A stretch of DNA of 64,000 nucleotides, from positions 1 through 64,000 of the forward strand of contig NZ_VOXD01000030.1 of assembly GCF_008014675.1 (NCBI RefSeq), written 5' to 3'. The DNA comes from Neolewinella aurantiaca. GTDB taxonomy: Bacteria; Bacteroidota; Bacteroidia; Chitinophagales; Saprospiraceae. The notes under the pieces are model-generated. The model worked only from the letters and a program-made list of their open reading frames with translations. It searched no databases and was not told the DNA's origin. Shown here in pieces: positions 51,362 through 59,671 of this stretch (its first letter is position 1; the number at the start of each line of letters is the position of its first letter). Position numbers and translations under genes: made by a program.

Positions 51362-53896
51362 TTACTCCGGCTCGAAGCCGAGGATAATATTGAAAGTACT
51401 GAGGTTTCCGTTTTCGGAGGTCTCTGCATCTTTATCGAAACCTACGCCCCAGTCGAAACCGAGAGTACCGAACATCGGCAGGAATACACGGGCACCGAAT
51501 CCGGCGGAGCGCTTGAGGTCAAACGGGTTGAAATCGCGTCCGTTCCGCCAGGCGTTACCGGCCTGGGCAAAGGCAAGTACGAAGATGGTACTCGATGGGT
51601 TGAGGCTGAGCGGGTAGCGCAGCTCCATGGTGTACTTGCTGAAGATCGGTGTAGCACCGTTGGCTCCCGTAAGCGGGTTGATGTTGTTCTCCAGTTCTTC
51701 GATCTCGTAACCACGGAGGGAAACGATGTCTACCCCGGCAAAGCTAAACTGCTGGTTGTTGATACCATCGCCACCAAGCTGGAAACGTTCGAATGGGGCA
51801 ACACCCACTGCGTCATCGTAAGCACCAAGGAAACCGATCTTAGCCTGAGTTTTAAGTACGAACTTACCCACCAACGGAGTGTACCAGTCGGCGTTCAGGC
51901 GCCACTTGTGGTACTCCAGATAGCGGAAGCGCTCTTCCACATCAGCCAGGTCTTCGGGGTCATCACTGCGCAGCCCGAGGTTACGGTAAGGTGGTGTCAG
52001 CTTCACGGTAAGCTCGATGTTTGATCCCTGCTTGGGGAAGATCGGGTCGGTAGCCGTAGAGCGGGCCAGTGTAAACTGGAAGCTGAAGTTGTTGAAGTTA
52101 CCGTTACCAACGGTCTCTCCGGAATCGGTGATGAAGAGGTTACTCCAGTTGTCCAGAGAAAGCGTCTGCAGGTTGATACCACTGCGGAAGACAAAGTTAT
52201 CATCTGGCCAGCGGAGACGGGTTCCGAAACTGACGGAGCCCTGCTGGATGATGAGCTTGCGGGGCAGTGCCTCCGTACCGAGGTCGTACTTGTTATAGAA
52301 AGCAGAGACGGTGAGGGATGTCGGGCGCTTGCCACCAAGCCACGGCTCGGTAAGGCTTGCGTTGTAGCTCTGGTAGAAGCGGCCGTTGGTTTGGGCGCGG
52401 AGGCTCAGACGCTGACCATCTCCCTGCGGAAGTGGGTGCCATGCTTCCTTATTGAAAAGGTTGCGCAGCGAGAAGTTGTTGAAGGTTACACCAAGTGTAC
52501 CAATCACACCACTCTGGCCACCCCACCCTGCGCTGAGTTCCAGCTGATCGGATGGCTTCTCTTCTACGGTGTAGATGATATCTACCGTACCCCGGTCGGG
52601 GTTGACCGGGGTATCAATGCCGAGGGTTTCCTGGTTAAAGTAGCCCAGGCCGATGATCTGCCGCTGCGAGCGAATGATATCCGAACGGGAGAATTTCTGC
52701 CCCGGGCGGGTGAAGACCTCACGGCGGATCACGTGCTCGTGCGTCCGGTCGTTACCGTTGATCACCACCTTATCGATGGTAGCCTGCGGGCCTTCGAATA
52801 TCCGCATTTCGAGGTCGATGGAGTCGCCCTCGATGGCGACCTCAATCGGGTCTACACTAAAGAACAGGTAACCGTTGTCCATGTATAACGAGGAAACATC
52901 CGCGTTGTCCTGGCTGAAAGAAAGCCGGCTCTGGAGTTCTTCCTCGTTGAATACATCTCCTTTTTCGATACCGAGTACCTGACTCAGGGTTTCTTCGTCG
53001 TAAATAGAGTTGCCCTTCCAGGTGATGTTGCGGAAATAGTACTGATTCCCTTCGTGCATGTTGATATCGATCACCAGGTCACCGTTCTCGTCACGGTACA
53101 TACTGTCGCTCAGTACGCGTGCATCGCGGTAGCCGAGGGTGTTGTAGTAGGCGATGACCGCGTCTTTATCGTCTTCATATAGTTCAGGCCGAAACTTGGA
53201 ACTCTTCAGGAAACGCCCTTTCTGGCTCGTTTCCTTCATCCGCTTGCGCAGTTTCTTTCCCTTTACGGCTTCCGCACCAACGAAATTAATTTTTTTGATT
53301 TTAACCCGCTCTTTCTTATCGACGTCGAAAACGAGGCGAACAGAGTTGGCACGCGAAGTATCCACGATCTCCTCTACCTGTACGGTGGCATCAAGGAAAC
53401 CTTTTTCCACGAAGTATTCCCGGACGCCTTCTGCTGCGTTCACCTTTGCGTCTTCGGTCACGATACCACCGCGGACGATGTAGCCATTGATTACCTCGTT
53501 GAGGTCTTCGTGCTTACCCTGCTTCACTCCTTTGTAGCTGTGGCGCAGGAAACGGGGACGCTCCTCGACCCTCAGGCGCAGGAAGATTACGTCTCCAATC
53601 ACTTTTTCCTGCTCGATGGCAACATCCGTAAAAAGACGAAGCCGCCAGAGGTTCTTAATGGCCCGCGGAATATCAGGGCCGGGAACGCGGATCTTATCTC
53701 CAACACTCAGCCCGGTAACGCCGATGATCGCGTTCTGCTCGGCAAAAAAGGCTCCCTCAACGGAGATTGCGCCGATCTCATACTCCTGCGGATCAGAGTA
53801 ATCGTAAACCGGCAGGTTCAGGGAATCTGTCTGGGCGGTTGCCGAAGCGACCGTGAACAAACAGAGCAGGAAGGATAAGTAAACGCTTAATTTCAT
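51362..53896 (-). CDS. bamA: Outer membrane assembly factor BamA
   Basis: The central outer-membrane protein insertase, essential in Gram-negatives. 844 residues. Signal peptide MKLSVYLSFLLCLFTVASATA is followed by about five POTRA domains (about 35-425: VGDKIRVPGPDIPRAIKNLW, RVKIKKINFVGAEAVKGKKL, KVVINGNDRTHEHVIRREV, GTVDIIYTVEEKPSDQLELS). The 16-strand Omp85 barrel (about 430-844) carries VGVAPFERFQLGG, DIVSLRGYE (the VRGF/Y-type loop 6 motif, here LRGYE) and a C-terminal ILGFEPE. It is followed on the minus strand after uppS, the common bacteroidotal order of uppS and bamA. Confidence 0.96.
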   Translation of the reverse strand: MKLSVYLSFLLCLFTVASATAQTDSLNLPVYDYSDPQEYEIGAISVEGAFFAEQNAIIGVTGLSVGDKIRVPGPDIPRAIKNLWRLRLFTDVAIEQEKVIGDVIFLRLRVEERPRFLRHSYKGVKQGKHEDLNEVINGYIVRGGIVTEDAKVNAAEGVREYFVEKGFLDATVQVEEIVDTSRANSVRLVFDVDKKERVKIKKINFVGAEAVKGKKLRKRMKETSQKGRFLKSSKFRPELYEDDKDAVIAYYNTLGYRDARVLSDSMYRDENGDLVIDINMHEGNQYYFRNITWKGNSIYDEETLSQVLGIEKGDVFNEEELQSRLSFSQDNADVSSLYMDNGYLFFSVDPIEVAIEGDSIDLEMRIFEGPQATIDKVVINGNDRTHEHVIRREVFTRPGQKFSRSDIIRSQRQIIGLGYFNQETLGIDTPVNPDRGTVDIIYTVEEKPSDQLELSAGWGGQSGVIGTLGVTFNNFSLRNLFNKEAWHPLPQGDGQRLSLRAQTNGRFYQSYNASLTEPWLGGKRPTSLTVSAFYNKYDLGTEALPRKLIIQQGSVSFGTRLRWPDDNFVFRSGINLQTLSLDNWSNLFITDSGETVGNGNFNNFSFQFTLARSTATDPIFPKQGSNIELTVKLTPPYRNLGLRSDDPEDLADVEERFRYLEYHKWRLNADWYTPLVGKFVLKTQAKIGFLGAYDDAVGVAPFERFQLGGDGINNQQFSFAGVDIVSLRGYEIEELENNINPLTGANGATPIFSKYTMELRYPLSLNPSSTIFVLAFAQAGNAWRNGRDFNPFDLKRSAGFGARVFLPMFGTLGFDWGVGFDKDAETSENGNLSTFNIILGFEPE

Positions 53897-53979
53897 TCTA
53901 ATGGAAGGTTTGGAGCAGTAAAACAGGACAGGGCTCCCGGGGTAAAAGACAATGTGGGGGTTAAGGTGGTTGGTCGGGA

Positions 53980-54726
53980 TCAGGAGAGTTGTTCACTTGT
54001 TTTACCAAAACGGCGCTCTCTCTGCTGGAAATCATGGATCGCTGCATACAAATCAGGCTTCCGGAACTCAGGCCAGAAGACCGGGCTGAAGTAAAACTCT
54101 GCGTAAGCAGCCTGCCAGAGGAAAAAGTTACTCAGGCGGTGCTCGCCACTGGTACGAATGATGAGCTCCGTATCGGGAAACTCTCTGGTAGACAGTTGCT
54201 GATCGATCAGTGCTTCATCGATCGCCGATGGATCCAGGCGGTTGGCCGCCACCTCGCCGGCAATGCGGCGCATTGCGTTGGTCAGGTCCCATTTCCCGCT
54301 GTAATTGAGTGCGAGGATCAGTTCCATCCCCTTATTCTGAGCGGTATTGGCGATGCCGAACTTGAGGGCATCGCGGGTTGCCTCCGGCAAACCGGACACA
54401 TCTCCTACCGCCCGCAGACGAATGTTGTTCTTCAGCAAGGTGTCCATCTCGGAGCCGATCGTATCTACAAGCAGTTGCATCAAAGCACCTACTTCCATTT
54501 CCGGACGGCTCCAGTTCTCTGTACTGAAGGCGTAGAGAGACAGGCACTCCACACCCAACTCGGCGCAGCCCTCTACCGTAGCACGTACTGCTTCAACAGC
54601 CGAATGATGGCCGAATACACGGGGTTTGCCCTGCTCAGTTGCCCAGCGGCCGTTGCCGTCCATGATCACGCCGATGTGGCGCGGGAGACGGGTTTTATCG
54701 ATTTGGTTTTTGAGTTCCATATCCAT
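53980..54726 (-). CDS. uppS: Isoprenyl transferase (undecaprenyl diphosphate synthase)
   Basis: A cytoplasmic cis-prenyltransferase that makes the C55 lipid carrier for cell-wall synthesis from FPP and IPP. 248 residues, the normal length. Visible marks: the catalytic start HIGVIMDGNGRWA with Asp near 23, GHHSAVEAVRATVEGC, LSLYAFSTENWSRP, the conserved RxR-type segment DTELIIRTSGEHRLSNFFLWQAAYAEFYF and the late WPEFRKPDLYAAI. A second ATG two codons in (54720) is possible. It sits 83 bp before bamA and is probably co-transcribed. Confidence 0.97.
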   Translation of the reverse strand: MDMELKNQIDKTRLPRHIGVIMDGNGRWATEQGKPRVFGHHSAVEAVRATVEGCAELGVECLSLYAFSTENWSRPEMEVGALMQLLVDTIGSEMDTLLKNNIRLRAVGDVSGLPEATRDALKFGIANTAQNKGMELILALNYSGKWDLTNAMRRIAGEVAANRLDPSAIDEALIDQQLSTREFPDTELIIRTSGEHRLSNFFLWQAAYAEFYFSPVFWPEFRKPDLYAAIHDFQQRERRFGKTSEQLS

Positions 54727-54735
54727 TTAAGGGCG

Positions 54736-54743
54736 CAAAGATA
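54736..54743 (-). promoter_or_regulatory. -7 box for uppS
   Basis: The minus strand reads TATCTTTG, 10-16 nt before the possible uppS starts, so the leader is very short or absent. Confidence 0.65.
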
Positions 54744-54942
54744 CGAACTGAGTCGGTGAGTTAGTGAGTCACTGAAGTAAGAAACCCCTCCCTCCCCTCT
54801 GGGGAAGAAGGGCTCCTGGAAACGCTGCGCGTTTTTAGTTGTGTCCTTCAACCTGGGTTGGCCTTTCGGTTACCCCGGCCGTGAATCAGGATAATACTAT
54901 TAAAATGCGGTCCGTGAACCGGACAGGTATGGGTATTAAAGC

Positions 54943-55019
54943 ACTTCGCTCCGCTCGTTCGTCACGCTCTCCTCTCCAAAGGAAAAGAGAATACGTAAGG
55001 CGAACAAGCGGAGCGAAGT
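54943..55019. repeat. Long inverted repeat, 19 bp arms
   Basis: ACTTCGCTCCGCTCGTTCG (54943-54961) pairs with CGAACAAGCGGAGCGAAGT (55001-55019) with one non-Watson-Crick position, which is a G.U pair only in minus-strand RNA. The spacer is 39 nt. It lies just past the TonB receptor stop, so it may shape the 3' end of that transcript. Confidence 0.6.
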
Positions 55020-55073
55020 AAGCGGAGACAGCAGCTGCCAATTCACCAACCTGATGAATTGACAGCAACTCAG

Positions 55074-57512
55074 TTAAAAGTCAAGGCCAAGCCCAACCAA
55101 AACGTTTCTTCCTGCCTGAGGGTACATTCCTTTAAGCACGGTCTCTGAGCCGGCAAAGTTGTAACGGTAACTCCACCCGTTGGAGACGTACAACTGATCG
55201 GTGACGTTGCGGACCAACAGCGTAAACCGCAATGCGCCCAGGCGGGAGTCTCCCTGCGGGCGCAAGGTGTAAGCCAGGCGCAGATCGCTGTAGTAGTAAG
55301 CATCCAAGGCAGCTCCTTCAGTACCGGAGTTGTCCACGAAGCGCTCACCAACATACTTAGTCTGTAAACCGGCTTCAACGAGGTGGGCTCCTTCATTCAC
55401 AACGCGGTAGTTGAGGTCCAGCGCTCCTACCACACTCGGGCTGAAGGCCAGCGGCGTGTCTTCGCGCAACACTTCATCCTGACCCAGCCAGCCGAAGTTT
55501 TCGTCGTAGCTGTCCAAAAATTCGGTAAAAGACTTGATCCGGTTACGACTCAGGGCAAGGTTACCTCCCACCTGAAACTTATCGGAAACACGGTAACCCG
55601 CCTGCAGTTCCAGACCAAGACGGTAACTGTTCGGTACGTTGGCGCGGGTATACTCACCAACATCGTTCAGTTCTCCGGTGAGTACTAACTGGTCTTTGTA
55701 GGCCATATGGTACACGTTTGCCCCATAGTTGAAATCGCCGTGCTGACGGCGGATGCCCAACTCGGTATTGTATAATTTTTCGGCCCGGGGGCGGGTGCTG
55801 AGTGGGTTTTCAGTAAAGTCGTTGCGGTTAGGCTCGCGTTGTGCAACGCCGAAGCTGGCGTAGGCCTGCCCGCCGGAGGGCAGTTCGTACAATAAGCCCG
55901 CCTTCGGGTTGAAGAAGGTATGCGTGGCCGTCTCGTCGATCCGGCTCAGGTCGTTGGCGAAGCCAAGGAACTCGTAGTCGACATAGCGCAGTTGAAGATC
56001 AAGGTAAGCGCTCAGTGCTCCGGTAAACTTGTAATTGGAGCGGAGATAATTGCTGAAGTCGCGCTTGGTAGCGTCGTTGTCGTAGTAGCGATCGCGGATT
56101 TCGGAGTCTCCGGCGTTGCGGGCCCAGATAACTTCGCCGTAGTGACCGCCCTGGTATTCGTTGGCCGAGCCACCGAAGGTAATGTCCAGTTTGTCGCTTG
56201 CCAGGTAACGAAGGCTGTAAACAGTACCGTAGAAGTGGTTGTCGAGCCAGCGGCGGCGGATCAGATCAGTTTCTTCTGGCCCGTCCTCACCGGTGTCAAT
56301 GCCGTAGTCGGCAACATCTTCGCCGGCTTTGTACTGCTCAAAGTAGCCCAGGCCACGGGTGTAGTGGCCACTGATGCCGAGTTTCCACTTGCTGCCGAAC
56401 TCGTTGTTGTAGTGGAGTTGGTAGTGATTCTGGCGGTAGTTGTCGACTTCGTTGTCGTAAGGTTCGCCTTCTTTCTCGGTTCCAACGGAGTTGTAGGTCC
56501 GGCCGAATTCGTCGATTTCTTCCTGGGTAACGCCGTTCCAGCTCTGGTACGTGACTTCATGGCCACCGAATGCGTTGAAACGCCACACTGCACCTGCGCC
56601 ATCGCCCACGTATGTAAGCCCTGCGTAGTAACCGTCTAGGTCTGCTGAAGCGCGGTCAACGTAGCCATCAGAGTGCGTTTTGCTGTAACGTGCATCGATC
56701 TTCAGCCCGTTGTCTAGCAGCCCGGAAGTGTAGTTGACCGAGCCACGGCGAGTACCGAAGCTACCCACGCTGCCATCGATGCTCAGTTTCGGCTCTTCAC
56801 CGATCTGGTTGGTGCTGAAGTCGATCGTAGCACCGAAAGCTCCTGCTCCGTTAGTACTCGTCCCTACCCCACGCTGGATCTGGATGTTGTCGGCTGAGCT
56901 GGAAAAATCGGGCAGGTTGACCCAGAAAACGCCCTGGCTCTCGCTATCATTATAAGGTATACCGTTGATGGTTACGTTGGTCCGCGTCGGGTCGGAGCCC
57001 CGGATCCAGATGCCGGTGTAGCCCGTGCCCGTGCCGGCGTCGGAATTGACGACCACCGAGGGCGTCCACTTCAGGAGGTAGGGTGCGTCCTGGCCGAGGT
57101 TGGTTTTGGCGATTTCGGCGGCGGATACTTCAGTATAAGTGACCGGAGTGAGGGCCGTAGCGGCAGTGGCCGTTACGGAAACCTGATCGAAGTAGTAAGC
57201 TGCTACCAAGTCGTTACCGATCAGCTGTAAAGTCAACGGCCGGCCATCCAGAAACGAACTGACCTGAGCGTAAGCCGGAGTAAAACCGGTATTGAATTCC
57301 AACGTACCGTTCAGGTTCTCTTTTGGTATTTCCAGGCCAAAGGATCCTTCTGAATTTGTTGTAGTGCCCACTTTAGTTCCGCGTAACAGCACAGACAGGC
57401 CAACCATCGGTTCACCTCCTTCTGTAACAACAATACCGGTAATAGATTTTTGTGCCATTAGCGTACTGCAGCACGCCAGCGCCAGCACGGCGCATAGTAA
57501 GAATCGCTTCAT
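55074..57512 (-). CDS. TPP-riboswitch-controlled TonB-dependent receptor (thiamine uptake)
   Basis: An 812-residue outer-membrane receptor. Signal peptide MKRFLLCAVLALACCSTLMA, a carboxypeptidase-regulatory-like N-terminal domain (about 22-105), a plug with APYLLKWTPSVVVNSDAG and IWIRGSDPTRTNVTINGIPYN, and a barrel ending LVGLGLDF. A TPP aptamer lies directly before the start, so the likely ligand is thiamine, its pyrophosphate or a precursor such as a pyrimidine (established logic for such receptors in Bacteroidota; the exact substrate is inference). No inner-membrane thiamine carrier is adjacent. Confidence 0.93.
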   Translation of the reverse strand: MKRFLLCAVLALACCSTLMAQKSITGIVVTEGGEPMVGLSVLLRGTKVGTTTNSEGSFGLEIPKENLNGTLEFNTGFTPAYAQVSSFLDGRPLTLQLIGNDLVAAYYFDQVSVTATAATALTPVTYTEVSAAEIAKTNLGQDAPYLLKWTPSVVVNSDAGTGTGYTGIWIRGSDPTRTNVTINGIPYNDSESQGVFWVNLPDFSSSADNIQIQRGVGTSTNGAGAFGATIDFSTNQIGEEPKLSIDGSVGSFGTRRGSVNYTSGLLDNGLKIDARYSKTHSDGYVDRASADLDGYYAGLTYVGDGAGAVWRFNAFGGHEVTYQSWNGVTQEEIDEFGRTYNSVGTEKEGEPYDNEVDNYRQNHYQLHYNNEFGSKWKLGISGHYTRGLGYFEQYKAGEDVADYGIDTGEDGPEETDLIRRRWLDNHFYGTVYSLRYLASDKLDITFGGSANEYQGGHYGEVIWARNAGDSEIRDRYYDNDATKRDFSNYLRSNYKFTGALSAYLDLQLRYVDYEFLGFANDLSRIDETATHTFFNPKAGLLYELPSGGQAYASFGVAQREPNRNDFTENPLSTRPRAEKLYNTELGIRRQHGDFNYGANVYHMAYKDQLVLTGELNDVGEYTRANVPNSYRLGLELQAGYRVSDKFQVGGNLALSRNRIKSFTEFLDSYDENFGWLGQDEVLREDTPLAFSPSVVGALDLNYRVVNEGAHLVEAGLQTKYVGERFVDNSGTEGAALDAYYYSDLRLAYTLRPQGDSRLGALRFTLLVRNVTDQLYVSNGWSYRYNFAGSETVLKGMYPQAGRNVLVGLGLDF

Positions 57513-57527
57513 TGCGAGAAAATTTTT

Positions 57528-57621
57528 CCCTTCCCGGCATTACCCGGGCAGGTTCCTGATTAAGTAATCTAAGGGTTTGATCTCAGCCGTTCCGGAAGGA
57601 CTCCGGGTGGGCACCCCTTGG
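57528..57621 (-). promoter_or_regulatory. TPP riboswitch
   Basis: On the minus strand the conserved thi-box elements occur in order: GGGGTGCC (57617-57610), GGCTGAGATCAAACCC (with CTGAGA at 57586-57581), GAACCTG (57555-57549) and GGTAATGCCGGGAAGGGA at the end. The aptamer ends about 15 nt before the TonB receptor ATG. There is no terminator hairpin between, so control is probably at translation start (closure of the start region by ligand). Confidence 0.93.
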
Positions 57622-57630
57622 TTTCGGCCG

Positions 57631-57638
57631 CAAAGATA
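57631..57638 (-). promoter_or_regulatory. -7 box for the TPP-controlled gene
   Basis: The minus strand reads TATCTTTG followed by CGG, 10 nt before the aptamer. It places the transcript start at about 57622. Confidence 0.65.
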
Positions 57639-57784
57639 CGAACGAAATCGAGAAAACAGAGAGCAAGTGAAGAGTCAGAAAGTTTGAACTCGTGTTATGC
57701 GCGTCGACAAAAGGAGAATGTGCCTGTTCCAACACCTACCAAACTGCCTGAGAATCAATCTGCATTCGTACCTTGAGGCCATGA

Positions 57785-57818
57785 CAAAAAGAAACCGGCC
57801 ACCCAAAGGGTAACCGGT
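57785..57818 (-). terminator. Terminator of the tandem-repeat RNA
   Basis: The minus strand reads ACCGGTTACCC-TTT-GGGTGGCCGGT then TTCTTTTTG. Two pairs are G.U in the minus-strand RNA and would be C/A mismatches in plus-strand RNA, so the direction is clear. Confidence 0.85.
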
Positions 57819-57870
57819 CCGAAAAAAGAGCTTTGAGAGGCTATCTACATACCAAACTTTTAGCGGGGTC

Positions 57871-58090
57871 GATTCCGCTGGTGTCTTTAAGTTTCTGAGA
57901 TTAAGAAATTCGCTTGTGTCTTTATGTTCAATGAGATTACGGCGCTTGTGCCTAAAGAATGTCTGAGATTACAATTCGCTTGAAGTGGTCGTGAGATCAA
58001 TAATTCAATGGGATAATTTCTGAGATCAAAATTCGCTTGTGGTCGTGAGATCGTAATTCGCTTGTTTCTATGAGATTATAATTCGCTTGT
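57871..58090 (+). repeat. Tandem repeat array TGAGATNNNAATTCGCTTGT
   Basis: Units begin at 57896, 57932, 57964, 57992, 58021, 58046 and 58071, with a diverged partial unit at 57871-57890. The last three are the best matches (about 18-20 of 20). Spacing shortens from 36 to 25 bp along the array. The lengths are not multiples of three, so this is not a protein repeat. Confidence 0.85.
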
Positions 58091-58204
58091 GCCTTAAATG
58101 ATGTCTTCCGGTCGTTTCCTCCCTTCGACATTACAAATGTGCAGCAAGAAATCACCGAATACACGTACAAAGTGAAAGTTTTCTGGACTTTTAAAAAGAC
58201 GGCA

Positions 58205-58234
58205 CAAAACTACAATCAAATGATTTACAGCAAA
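58205..58234 (-). promoter_or_regulatory. Promoter of the tandem-repeat RNA
   Basis: The minus strand has TTTG (58234-58231), 18 nt, then TAGTTTTG (58212-58205), a good fit to the Bacteroidota TTTG/TAnnTTTG pair. The start is expected near 58198. Confidence 0.6.
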
Positions 58235-58245
58235 TTACATCGAAA

Positions 58246-59346
58246 ATGAATGTTCAAAAAGCAACATTTTACCAAACAACACCAACCTCGCGTACAGGAT
58301 TTTTTCTTCAAAAAAAATCTCTCCACCCCGCTAAAAGCGGATTTTTTGCGCTTATCCTTCTTTTTTGTGTCTCATTCTTTGGTTCTCCGGCTCACCTATC
58401 AGCCCAGCCCGCTGACTTTACTGCCCGGGACCCATTAGCCGGAATTGCTAAGGATAATTGGCTCAAGCCAGACTCCACTTTCAATAAAAAGCGGTTTTAC
58501 CTATCTGCCGGCACGGGGGCGGCACTTTACGGCGCGGCCAGCGTTGGTTTATACAAGACCTGGTATGCGGATTTTGGCCGCACCGGGCTGCGCAGCTTCA
58601 ACGACTGGCCAGAGTGGAGCCAGATGGACAAAGCCGGGCACGCCTTCACGGCTTATATGTTCAGCCGTTATGCTTTTGCCGGGCTGCGCTGGAGCGGCAT
58701 GAAACGCCCCGCGGCGCGCTACGCAGCCTTTGGAGTAGCGAACCTACTTCAGGGTACTATAGAAATTATGGATGGCTTTTCGGAAGGCTGGGGCTTTAGC
58801 TGGTCCGATATGGGGGCTAACGTAAGCGGGAGCCTTCTCTTTACGATCCAGGATGCAGTTTGGCACGAACAGCGCATCCTTATGAAGGTATCCAACGACC
58901 TGCGCCCTATCCCGGACGTACCCGTTTTCAGCGCCAACGGAGCGGAAGGCAATCTTGGCTACGTAGTGGAAGATCGTTTCGGTACCAATGTTTTTGAACG
59001 CTACCTGAAAGATTACAACGCCCAGACGATCTGGGTGAGCGCCAACCCGAAGGCCTTCTTCCCGGAAAGCAAGATCCCCGTGTGGCTTAACGTAGCCGTT
59101 GGCTACGGGGCAGAGAATGTTTACGGTGCCTACGGCAACACCTGGCAGGAGAATGGCCAAAGGTTCCGGTACGCTCCGGAACGTTACCGGCAGTGGTTTC
59201 TCAGCCCCGACATCTACTTCAGTCGCATCCCCACTAAAAAGCGCTGGGTCCGCCTCACCCTCGGGATTCTGGACTTCGTCAAGTTCCCATCTCCCGCACT
59301 GGAGTATTCTCAGGGTAAGTTAAAAGGACACTGGATCATGTGGTGA
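58246..59346 (+). CDS. DUF2279-family protein
   Basis: A 366-residue exported or membrane protein. The hydrophobic signal (about 33-53, FFALILLFCVSFFGSPAHLSA) lies behind a long polar N-terminus, so the true start may be later. The DUF2279 region (about 80-215) has QMDKAGHAFTAYMFSRYAF, GTIEIMDGFSEGWGFSWSDMGANVSGS and KDYNAQTIWVSANPKAFFP. The conserved His and Asp pattern suggests metal or lipid chemistry, but no reaction is established for the family. It is monocistronic; its promoter lies within the tandem-repeat region or just after it. Confidence 0.85.
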   Translation: MNVQKATFYQTTPTSRTGFFLQKKSLHPAKSGFFALILLFCVSFFGSPAHLSAQPADFTARDPLAGIAKDNWLKPDSTFNKKRFYLSAGTGAALYGAASVGLYKTWYADFGRTGLRSFNDWPEWSQMDKAGHAFTAYMFSRYAFAGLRWSGMKRPAARYAAFGVANLLQGTIEIMDGFSEGWGFSWSDMGANVSGSLLFTIQDAVWHEQRILMKVSNDLRPIPDVPVFSANGAEGNLGYVVEDRFGTNVFERYLKDYNAQTIWVSANPKAFFPESKIPVWLNVAVGYGAENVYGAYGNTWQENGQRFRYAPERYRQWFLSPDIYFSRIPTKKRWVRLTLGILDFVKFPSPALEYSQGKLKGHWIMW

Positions 59347-59385
59347 CCCGACATTTTGCGGCACCTCGCCTCCTTGCTATCAACA

Positions 59386-59406
59386 GGCGCGGCCGCAGGA
59401 TGCAGG
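59386..59406 (-). repeat. Dispersed bipartite motif, left arm of pair
   Basis: GGCGC-GGC-CGCAGGATGCAGG: the form with one extra base (GCAGGATGCA), facing the copy at 59618. Confidence 0.75.
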
Positions 59407-59617
59407 GAGCGGTTGATGGAAAAGGGATCGTTTCGGCATTCCTCATACCGAAGTCCTCTCAGGGAACGCCGGGGAAAACAAATCTGTAGTATCAGCCCTC
59501 CTGCCTGGCACAACTTTCCCCCGGAGCTTGAAGGGCTTTTCCCTGCCAGCAAGCTATCTTCAACGATAGCTAATGGTAAACAACTGCATTCTTTCTCCCT
59601 GCCTTCCCCTACCCTTC

Positions 59618-59637
59618 TTTGCACCTGCGAGCGCGCC
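59618..59637 (+). repeat. Dispersed bipartite motif, right arm of pair
   Basis: TTTGCACCTGCG-AGC-GCGCC: a perfect copy that closes a 252-bp block with 59386. Confidence 0.9.
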
Positions 59638-59671
59638 AAACACCTTACCTTAGCAAAAACAACCAAACGCC

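Larger units (their letters stand above)
54727..55073. other. Intergenic region uppS / TPP-regulated TonB receptor
   Basis: Holds the uppS promoter and a long inverted repeat (54943-55019). No coding ORF. The repeat could form a hairpin at the 3' side of the minus-strand TonB receptor transcript. Confidence 0.55.
57785..58198 (-). ncRNA. Candidate tandem-repeat RNA, about 410 nt
   Basis: Inferred minus-strand transcript with its own promoter and terminator. It carries seven near-regular copies of ACAAGCGAATTNNNATCTCA (20 nt) plus a diverged eighth. Repeat starts are 25-36 nt apart. A 44-codon ORF (57997-58131, ATG-TGA) overlaps the repeats. I cannot match it to 6S RNA, tmRNA, RNase P or a CRISPR array. 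The repeats look like multiple binding sites for a protein or an RNA partner. Confidence 0.55.
57513..58245. other. 733-bp region: TPP riboswitch plus tandem-repeat RNA locus
   Basis: Holds, from left to right, the TPP riboswitch and its promoter, an AT-rich gap, a minus-strand terminator (57785-57818), eight repeat units (57871-58090) and a minus-strand promoter (58205-58234). See separate entries. Confidence 0.7.
59347..59671. other. 325-bp gap with inverted motif pair
   Basis: Occupied mostly by the block between motif copies at 59386-59406 and 59618-59637. No coding ORF. The downstream gene starts 35 nt after the right copy. Confidence 0.55.

Noticed and set aside
56587-56606. ACTGCACCTGCGCCATCGCC inside the TPP-controlled TonB receptor as a motif copy
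   Set aside because: It matches the core but is a natural Gly-Ala-rich coding run and lacks the TTT start and the GCGCC end; could be chance.
57896-58090. CRISPR array
   Set aside because: Repeat units are short, degenerate and irregularly spaced (25-36 bp), spacers are only 5-16 bp and no cas gene is near.
57896-58090. Tandem TPP aptamers (TGAGAT resembles CTGAGA of the thi box)
   Set aside because: The TGAGAT strings are on the plus strand, opposite to the real riboswitch, and the other thi-box elements are missing.
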